DNA from: Pasteurella sp030783905
Lineage (GTDB): Bacteria > Pseudomonadota > Gammaproteobacteria > Enterobacterales > Pasteurellaceae
Assembly (NCBI GenBank): GCA_051122655.1
Contig: CP182107.1
Span: 1,302,001 to 1,366,000 of the forward strand
DNA length: 64,000 bases
Direction: 5' to 3'
Each line of letters begins with the position of its first letter. Position 1 is the stretch's first letter. Below, piece by piece: positions 34,241 to 42,900 of this stretch. Below the pieces are notes generated by a model, which saw only the letters and a list, made by a program, of their open reading frames with translations, made no database searches and had not been told where the DNA came from. Made by a program: the position numbers and the translations under genes.

Positions 34241-35962
34241 TTAAAAAGAAAGTGAACCTGTGAAATAATAAATCGGTTTTTGACGATGTTGATCAACACC
34301 ACCCACACCATTCATTGGTTGTGAATAGGTTAATGATAATGAAAGTAACTTTATTTGCGTTTTTAAGCCTAGCGCAAAACCAACTAAAGTATCTGTTTTG
34401 TGACTTGATTTAATATGTACCTTACCCATATCAAATCCAATAAAAGGAGAAACATGAGATAAATAAGCGTGCTGTGGATAAAAAGGAATACTCAGTGTTT
34501 GTGATAAATAAACACCACTATCACCAGAAAGCGCCCCACCTTTGAATCCTCTTACCGTGTATTCATCACCAATAGAAAATTGATTTTCAGAATACAAACT
34601 ATCGAAACCATATTGTGCACCGATGCGCAATTGATAATTCATCGCTCGTTCAAACATCGATATTGGACGTTGCCAGTTAACACTACCGGATAATAATTTT
34701 AAGGTTTTTTCGCGATTCGTATCGTAAGCCGAATAATTTGCGCCAAACCATCGTAACCCATTGGCATAAGCAATATCAGCATACAACTTACCATAGGCTA
34801 AATTAGTGATATAGGATAAGCCTACACTCACTTTATTATTGTGATACTTTCCAGTCAAAATATCAGAAAAGTAACTCAGACGTTTTTTGAACTCAAAATC
34901 AGTATAGGCGGATAAAATAGTCTCTTTATTACGCAATAATACATGCATCAGCTTGACTGCTAAGATCTGGGTTTTCCCATGAGAAGAATGAGTATTTATA
35001 CCGCGAAGTTCTTTTTCATATGCAGATTCCGACGCTTTAATTTCTACTGTGGAAAAGCCTATCGGCTGGCTGTAAGACAAGGCATAATTGCGCTGCTGAT
35101 TAGCATGATGATTTTTATATAAACGGTAACTACTCGAGAAATTCCAACGATCATTTGTGCCGAGTAAATCACTCCAAGCAATATTCAATGTGGCTTGATT
35201 ACGCCCATTAGCATTATTACCCGCGCCTGAATTATTAAATCCGATACTAACTTGCGGGAAAGCATCATATTGCCTATCAATATTCAAGTTTGAAGCCCCT
35301 TGCATTTCACTCGCGACCACATTCACCGTGGCCTTTTTATTAGTCGTATTTAAGATTTCGATTAGTTGGTCAATATCATGGATATTTAAGCGCTTTCCGT
35401 TTAACTGAGGTAAGACGGATACCATAGCTTTATCTCGAAAACCAGTTGGTTTCTCCCCTGCTACAAGAACAGAATGCGTTCTCCCCCATAGAACAATAAA
35501 CTCAAGATCACCATGACTAATTTTGCCATTTTTTAACCCAATTGCACTGGTCACATAGCCTGCACGATATAACACCTCTGTTAAATCTTTCACTAATTGA
35601 AAAACAATTTTGGTTGATAGCGGCTGATTCTGGTAAGCCTTAATCACATTATCAAAATTTAATGATACGTTTTCCCCTGCAAGGTCAATCGATATACTGG
35701 TGATTTTATGTTTACTCGTTGTCACCGTATCAGGAAAAGAGTATGTCTTTTCTGGATTGGATTGTGGATCTTCTAAAAATTGCTGTGCTTTTTTAAGGTT
35801 TTCATTTGCATGTTCAAATTGTTGTTTATTTTTCAGATGCAATAATTCTTGTGTCAGTGGATTAATTTCCTGACTATAAGCAAGTGTTGATTGACATAAA
35901 AGAAAAACAGCAGAACAACGTAATAATAATTGCTCAAACTGTTTTGATTGATATTTTCCCAT
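34241..35962 (-). CDS. lspB_2: Two-partner secretion outer-membrane transporter for PfhB2
   Basis: This is a TpsB/ShlB-family outer-membrane barrel that exports its TpsA partner from the periplasm. The 573-aa product has an N-terminal signal (hydrophobic core SAVFLLCQSTLAYS), a helical plug region rich in Lys/Gln/Glu, POTRA domains (about 85-240, with LSTKIVFQLVKDLTEVLYRAGY), and a C-terminal 16-strand-type barrel with the L6 motif DEYTVRGFKGG, ending TGSLSF. It is a close paralogue of the gene at 44767-46497. A GGAG ribosome binding site lies 5 bases before the ATG. pfhB2 follows after 29 bases. Confidence 0.95.
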   Translation of the reverse strand: MGKYQSKQFEQLLLRCSAVFLLCQSTLAYSQEINPLTQELLHLKNKQQFEHANENLKKAQQFLEDPQSNPEKTYSFPDTVTTSKHKITSISIDLAGENVSLNFDNVIKAYQNQPLSTKIVFQLVKDLTEVLYRAGYVTSAIGLKNGKISHGDLEFIVLWGRTHSVLVAGEKPTGFRDKAMVSVLPQLNGKRLNIHDIDQLIEILNTTNKKATVNVVASEMQGASNLNIDRQYDAFPQVSIGFNNSGAGNNANGRNQATLNIAWSDLLGTNDRWNFSSSYRLYKNHHANQQRNYALSYSQPIGFSTVEIKASESAYEKELRGINTHSSHGKTQILAVKLMHVLLRNKETILSAYTDFEFKKRLSYFSDILTGKYHNNKVSVGLSYITNLAYGKLYADIAYANGLRWFGANYSAYDTNREKTLKLLSGSVNWQRPISMFERAMNYQLRIGAQYGFDSLYSENQFSIGDEYTVRGFKGGALSGDSGVYLSQTLSIPFYPQHAYLSHVSPFIGFDMGKVHIKSSHKTDTLVGFALGLKTQIKLLSLSLTYSQPMNGVGGVDQHRQKPIYYFTGSLSF

Positions 35963-35990
35963 AAAATCTCCATATTTTCCAAGGGAGTGG

Positions 35991-36038
35991 AATTCTACTA
36001 CAAAAAATTAAAATAAATAACCCAATCTGGTTGTACCA
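35991..36038 (-). promoter_or_regulatory. Conserved lspB_2 promoter region, with T6 tract
   Basis: This 48-bp block is shared with the region before lspB_1. On the minus strand it contains TAGAAT (35992-35997) as a possible -10, a run of six T's (36002-36007) just upstream, and the conserved TGGTACAACCAGA further up. With a 17-base spacer the -35 would be TTATTT, which is weak. The corresponding T run before lspB_1 is nine long. Confidence 0.45.
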
Positions 36039-36798
36039 TTGATTAAACAACAAACAAAAAGAACATTTTATTTTAATTTGAACAAATGAAAATCAAATTT
36101 AGATTATATTTAAATCAACTTTAACATTATTTAAATAAAAATAGATTATAGAAAAAACAAGACATCCTAGCAAGACAACACGCATTCAAATAACAATGAA
36201 TTAAAAACAAACAAAAACAGTCAAAAGAATAAACAAAAACATTTACCATACAATCACTTTAAAAAAACGCCACCTCAAAACAACAAGAAAAAATACTTTT
36301 CATACCAAAAATCACCATAAAAAAATAATATAATAAATAATAACATAAGAGATAAAATTAATTATCTGAATAATACCTCCACTTAAAAAAATAGTTAAAT
36401 TCAACAAACTCATTTAATAAAAAAAACAGAATAAAACATTAACTATAAAAACATCATTAAAACAATAAAAAGTTATATTGAATTCAGGATTAACCCCCTT
36501 TCAATTTAAATTCAATATTATTATGAGTTCAATGCTCTGTAGTTGATAATTGAGTGTAGGGGTTATAGATGCTTATTCAGACAACATGATCTTTCCTCAG
36601 CTCGTCAGAACTGAAGGTCATAAGTTTGTCATGTGTTTAATGAGTGGGTAATAAGAGTGAAACATGAACGTTTCTTTTTTAATTAGGTTGCGGTTTGACC
36701 GTTAAATTCGAAATAGGAAACGCTCATTTTTGCTCAGGATTTGTCTGCTCAAGTTCGATTTTCTATACCTTGATAACGATTTTATCTACTGTGCATAA

Positions 36799-36830
36799 AA
36801 AACCGTTAATGTTTTCACATTAACGGTTTT
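36799..36830 (-). terminator. Hairpin downstream of pfhB1, copy B of the duplicated element
   Basis: The same 13-bp stem and 6-base loop as at 22371-22402, with the same TAATTAGGTTCTA flank, about 70 bases after the pfhB1 stop. Confidence 0.75.
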
Positions 36831-36849
36831 TAATTAGGTTCTAGAGTAT

Positions 36850-36892
36850 AAGTGCGGTCAAAATCAAAATTTTTTCTGATTTAACCGCACTT
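36850..36892. terminator. Inverted pair of uptake words after pfhB1
   Basis: AAGTGCGGT (36850-36858) and ACCGCACTT (36884-36892) are separated by 25 bases, with the same geometry as after pfhB2. The pair lies 9 bases past the pfhB1 stop. Confidence 0.75.
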
Positions 36893-36900
36893 TAGCGCAC

Positions 36901-39900
36901 TTATTTGGTTTCTGCGTGATAATTCACTACATTAAAGAAGCGTTTACCTTCTTTTTTACCCGCATAGCCACTTTTCTCCCAAAATGCCTCTTTGAGCCAA
37001 CTTTCAAATTGTTGATGGCTTGGGAAGCGCATTTCACCAAAGTTTGGATCGAAAAATACCACTTTTTCGCCTTGAACAAGGGCTGATACGGTATGTGAAC
37101 CGCCTTCAAGATTAATCGAGATTTTCTTCGCACCAGCGGTATCGCTACCCGTATCTAAAATCGCTTTGGTTAATGCGGAAATATCGCTTTTCGATACCGT
37201 ACCCGCCACTTCATCACGACGGCTCAAATCACCGACTTTTTTCTCCTTCGGTAGCACACCTTGCTCTTGTAACCAATTATCAGTCAATTTGAATTGTTGC
37301 GTCGCACTGCCACTTTGCATAAACTCCGTTTGCAGTTTCTTAATGGAATCAATCGCCTCTTGTTTCAACTGACCTTTCTTCCCCCCTTCATACATCGTAT
37401 GCCAGAAGTCTTCACCTTGGCTACTGACTTTGTTCGCAATCCAGTGGGCACAAGTGGATTCACACACGCCATGTTGCGTATCAACGTGTTTCACAATTTC
37501 GTTGTAAACTTCACCTTTAGACTGCGCATATTTAAAGCTGACTTCACCACCAAATTCTGCCACTGAAGCACGCACTGCATCAATTTTGTGTTTCACTTTC
37601 AATGGCTGAAATTGATCAGAGAGTTTCTGTAACAAGCTTCTTGGTTGCGTCACTAATTCACGTTGTTGGACGCGTTCTGTCACTGGCTTACTCACAATTT
37701 CTGTCTCAGTATTGACCGCACTTTCGTGCTGTTTGGCCTCCTTTTCTCCCGGTTTTACAATTGATGTAGAAGATTCAAAAGGAATCGTTTCATACTCAGA
37801 TTCAGTAGAGGTAGCTTTTACTCTTGGCTGAAGAGTCGCCCCTTCAGATGTGGATCCGCTTGCTGGTGCCTGTTGGCTTGACGAATCCGCATTAGCATCA
37901 TTTCCTCCCTCTGGTTGCGCTGCTGGAATTGGTGGTAAAGGGCGTTTCGCATGAGATGGACTTTCTCCAATTTCTGCATACATCGGCTCAGCTGCTATCT
38001 CTACTGCTTTTGCTTTACCTTGATTTGGCAAATCTGGTAAAGGATCGGTCGCCTGTCTCCCTCGAGGCAAGGTCACTTCGGCATATTCAGACCCGATTTC
38101 AACCTTATTACGCTTAAAGTCTGCATTGCTGTCCCCCAAACGACTGTATGGATTATTCGCGATTTCCTCATACACATGGTTTTCGGCTTCGGCTTTATGA
38201 CGCGCGATATCAGAATGGCTGTCGCCTAACTTACTATAAATGTCGGGGATGTCTTCATATACATGAGTACTGCTGTCGTCAGCGGCATCGGTTGTCGCGT
38301 TATCTTCTTTAGCTGGAGACAATTTCTCTTTTGCCTTCTTACCGAGCTCCACAATATCAAGCGTTTCAAAGCTAAAATGGGTACTCGCGTAATTATCATC
38401 ACGTGTAACTTCTTTTGCGAGGCTAAGATCTTTTTCTACTTGTCCAACAATCTTACTTTGATCTGGATTCACACCTGCTAACGTGGATTTCTGTGTCGCC
38501 GCATAATGTTTTTGTTCTGCACGTCCACCACGCAAATTCAAGGCAGAAACGCCATTTTCATTTGCACCGATTGAAACGCCTGCTGAGCCACCATCTTTAT
38601 CATGGCGGTCATATAGAACGGTACTGTTGACTTGCCCTTTCACATTAAAATCACCAGGTTCACCTTTATTAACAATATAACCTGCTTGTAAATTCAGATC
38701 CTGAATTTCACCTAAGATCTGGTTGGCGCGAATACCTGCCTGTTTATTCACAGTACCTCGCGTTTCCGTTTCATGACTATAACCTAATCCGACATTACCA
38801 CTCGGTTTAACAATAGTTGAGGTTGAAAGGGAAGCACCCACTGAAGCACTATAGTCAACACCATGCTGTGTTCTGTGTAACGTATCTTGTTTCGAAATAA
38901 TGTTCGTTTTCCCTTTGACATGCAAATCAAGCTTGTCCGCATGAATATTCGAACTTTCTAAGTTAAGATCGCCACCAGCTTCAATTTTCAGATGTTGGGC
39001 TTGTAATAAACTGTTATTAAATGATTTTTTACGTTCATGACTAACACTTTCATTACCTTCAATGCCAACGGATACGCCCGCCGTACATCCCGAATTAATC
39101 ACACTACAGCCCGCATTTGCTCCACCATAGATTTTCACTCGGGACAGTCTTTCGTCTGATTGGCTGTCTTTCTCACCCGCTTGGATAGTCACGTTCTGTT
39201 TTGCTTTTAAGGTTAAATTGGTTTTTTCTGCACTCTCTACATTTTTCAGATGAATACTGCCTTCACGTGCAGAAAGCACCAAATTGCCTCCCAGTTTGGT
39301 ACGAATATCACCCGATTCAGTTAGGTGTTTTGTTTCTTTCGTACGTTCAAACGCGCCTTTCACCGAACCACCAACTAAATCCCCCGTGATCACATTCAAG
39401 ACATCACTTGCTTGCTGTAACACGACCGTACCGTCTTGTTTAATCCCATTTTGCGCATCAATAAACTGTTTAGCTAAATGACTTACCGCATCGGCAATCG
39501 CAGAATGCGCTTCTGCCTCTGGACCAATTTTTAATGTGGTACTTTCAATGTGACGGTCGTATTCATCTTTTTGTTTCGTCGAGGTAATGTCGCGAGCAGA
39601 TAGCTCAAACCCTTGCTTCTGTGTTGGTTTTTCTTGCGCAAAAAACTCAGCACTCTTCTCTGACATTAACGCATTGATATCAGATTCAGATAAAACTTGC
39701 GAAACGGTTTTATCTGTTTTTGTTGTTTTCGCTGTAACATTAGCATTCGTTGCTGGCGTGTCAGTCTGACCTTTTGTGTTACTCTGCGTTGGCAAGTTGC
39801 TATTAATGTTAACACCACCAATGTCCGCATTCCCTAACACATGTAATGTGCCACTTTCAGCTTGTAACTCACTATTAGTATGGGTTAACAACGTTTCCTG

Positions 39901-42900
39901 TGTTTTCGTATGACGAATCGCCAAACCTAACTCAGCTCCCACACCCGTGTTAGTGGTTGGTACATTGCTAGAAGCTTTGCCCCCCTCTTTACTGTTGTAG
40001 TCATAACGCGCAGAACGTCCCCCTCCACTTGCATGGGCTGAACCATACAGATGTGAAGTATATTCTTCCGTTTCAAGATTAGTGACATTTTTACCCGCTT
40101 GCGTTTTATAGTCACCTTTCACAATCCCGGTTAATTGCTGAGTTTTTAGCGTACTTCCAACTTGATTCACATCATTCTCAATCGCCAAATGTAAACGGTC
40201 GACCTCTACGTTTGACCCCACTGACGTCGCTTTTGAACGTCGCTCTGTATAACTCTCAGCAGGTGAAAAAGTCAACGGACCCGAATCATAAACATCATAA
40301 GATTGTTCCGTCTTATGCGCATCTTTTAAATGCAGATCACCGGTTTTGATAAAGCCAGTTTTTCCTTTCACATCTGAGGCTTGTAGCGTAATACTCGCAT
40401 TCTTATCTGTTTCTAAATGTAAATGCCCCTCGCTTCTAATCTCAGCTGCTTGTACATCACTGCCCCCGGTTTTGCTCGCATGGGCGCGCGCAAGATTTTC
40501 AATCCCTTGCTGTCCAACTAAACGTGTTTCTGTACGGCTTAAGATACTGCCTTTATTTTGGATTTTGCCTTCAGCTTCAATCTTCACGCGGTCACCTGCT
40601 AACGTCCCACTGTTACTCACATGACCCGCCTTAATCTGAACATCACGAGCATGAATCACCGCATGGCCGCGTCCTTGTGATTTTTGCGCTTCCGCTAAGG
40701 TTGATTGTGTAAGATAGACTTGTGGTACAAAGACATCTTTACCTTTTACTTGCGTTTTGACATACCATACAATATCTTGTTTTAATTTTGCTTGTTGTTC
40801 TTGGGTTAAGCTTTCCCCTATTTTCAAACCAAGATCTTTCGCTTCCACAGAAGAGTTGTCGATCAATCTTTTGACTAAATCAACATTGCTTAGGTTATAT
40901 TTTTTCGCCAGCTGATTATCGACTTTTTTCTCAATACTGCGGGTAATCAATTGGTGGTCAAAATAGTTATCCCCTAACACATTGACTTTCTGCTCTGTCT
41001 GACTATTAGATGCCACTTGGTTAAAGAAGTAGTCAGCACCTTTATACTCATCTTGGTTAATGTATTTCAATTGCGTACGATAAAGCGGATCAGTTTGTAC
41101 TTTAGGGCGCGCGTCATCTACCGCTTTAAACAAGCTTTGTTTCGCGATTTCTGTCGCTTTTTTCGCTTCTTCCTCTAAACCTTTCAGTTCTTCTTTGAGT
41201 TGTTGCTCCGCTATTGCCTCAGCTTTCTGCTTTTCTGCTTTTTCACGTTGTGCTTTTTCCTCTGCTGCACGTTTTGCCTGTTCAGCCTGTTGTGCCTGTC
41301 TAGCCATTTCTGCTTGACGAGTCTCTTCCATTTCACGGGTTAAGGCATCTTGTTGAGCTCGCTCCAACGTTTCTTGCGCTTTCGCGATACTGTCTTCTTG
41401 TTGACGTTTTTCTTCCTCTTTAAATTTCTCAGCCCGTTCTTGCTGTGTTTTTGCTTTATTTAAACGTGCTTTCTCTAATAATTCCTGACGTTTACGATCC
41501 TCTGCTAAACGCTTTTCCTCAAACAAGTGATGTAATCGCTCTTGCAACGCTCTTGGTAAATTCTCGAAACGTTGATTATTTAAACGTCTTTCCTCATAAA
41601 ACGCCTCATCATCAATGTATTGTTCTTCATTCAATTCTTTCAAATAGCTGTTCAACAAACGACCATTTTTCGCGATTTCATCAGGATCAAGATAATTAGG
41701 TTGCGTTCCCTCAATAATCTTTAATTCGTCTTCGTCAATTTCTCCCGTTTTCTTGTCTAGTTGTACACTGTTATCAATAAATAAATTGGGTATTTCAAGA
41801 AGCTCCGATAAAGCTGATAAATCAACACCCGTATCATTAATTTCTTTATCTGCGACTTCAGGGATAAACTCGCTTTGTGGCAATGTTAAAGTATGCTTTC
41901 CGATCTGCAGTTGACCATCAAATCCACCTTGAATGGCACGCTCACCATTTTGCAAACTGTTCGTTTTGAGCGCTAAATTACTGGCTAAAATTTTGGCTTT
42001 CTGCTCAGGGTAGTAGAGAAAACTGGTTGGATTTTGCTTAAACGCTTTCCAGCGTTGTGCCATTTGTTCATGAGAAAGTTGATGCCAGTTTTCGCCAAAG
42101 GCAGCCACCATCCCTTTCTCTAACACTGGGGAATGTTTTACTTGTTGTAACAACTTATACGCACTAAAGTTCTCTGCCGAATAAAGATTGGCCTTAATAA
42201 TTGGCGATGGCGATAATAAGGCATCGAGAAAATCGCCAAAGGAATTGAAATGTCTTTCCGTATTCCCTAATCGAAAGAAGATATGACGAGTATAAGGTTT
42301 GTAGTGAATCGTCACATCGGCTTCTTGTTGGAAGAAATGTGATAATGCATCAAATTTAAGCAGTTTCATTTCATTGACAATTTCATCTGCATCAGAACGG
42401 AAGGTGCCTTTCACATTAATCACACCATGATTCGTAATACTGGAGAAACCTCTTTCCTGATCTCTTTTCGAGTTAAAGGTCAAATTTCCCTCTGTACGAA
42501 GCGAGCCAAGTTGTTGCACCTCAACAACAGGCTTATTGATCTCCTTCACATTTAGATTCAATTCATAGAGGTTATTATGCCAACCATGTTTTGCCGTTTC
42601 ATTGACACCATAATAACGCGTATAGTCTTTTTTCAGATCCTGATACTCAAGATGTCCGCTGAGAGTAACATCATTAGTAAAAGCGTTTGCGTTAATCGTC
42701 GCATCTCCTTTGGCAAAAATATTCCCTAAGTTATACACAGTACGATCCGCTGTTAAGTGCATTGTACCTTCAGAGTGAAGCAAGCTCTTACCTTGATTAA
42801 CAAGATAGCCACCCTGTTTTTCCGCTCTTTTAGCAGTCAAATTCAAGCCTTTACCCGCCCCCAAAATACCGCCCATGTTGTAAATGTTGCCTTGCTCGGT

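Larger units (their letters stand above)
35963..36900. other. 938-bp gene-free gap between the two secretion loci
   Basis: No ORF of note on either strand. From right to left it holds the uptake-word pair and hairpin after pfhB1 (36799-36892), a stretch of more balanced composition (36490-36790) that I cannot identify, then about 450 very A-rich bases (36040-36480), and the lspB_2 leader. TTTTTTAATTAGGTT at 36675 shares 13 bases with the flank of both duplicated hairpins, so this may be a decayed further copy of that element. Confidence 0.6.

Noticed and set aside
36570..36650. Short ORF MIFPQLVRTEGHKF... in the gap between the secretion loci
   Set aside because: About 20 codons only, no ribosome binding site, and no conservation cue.
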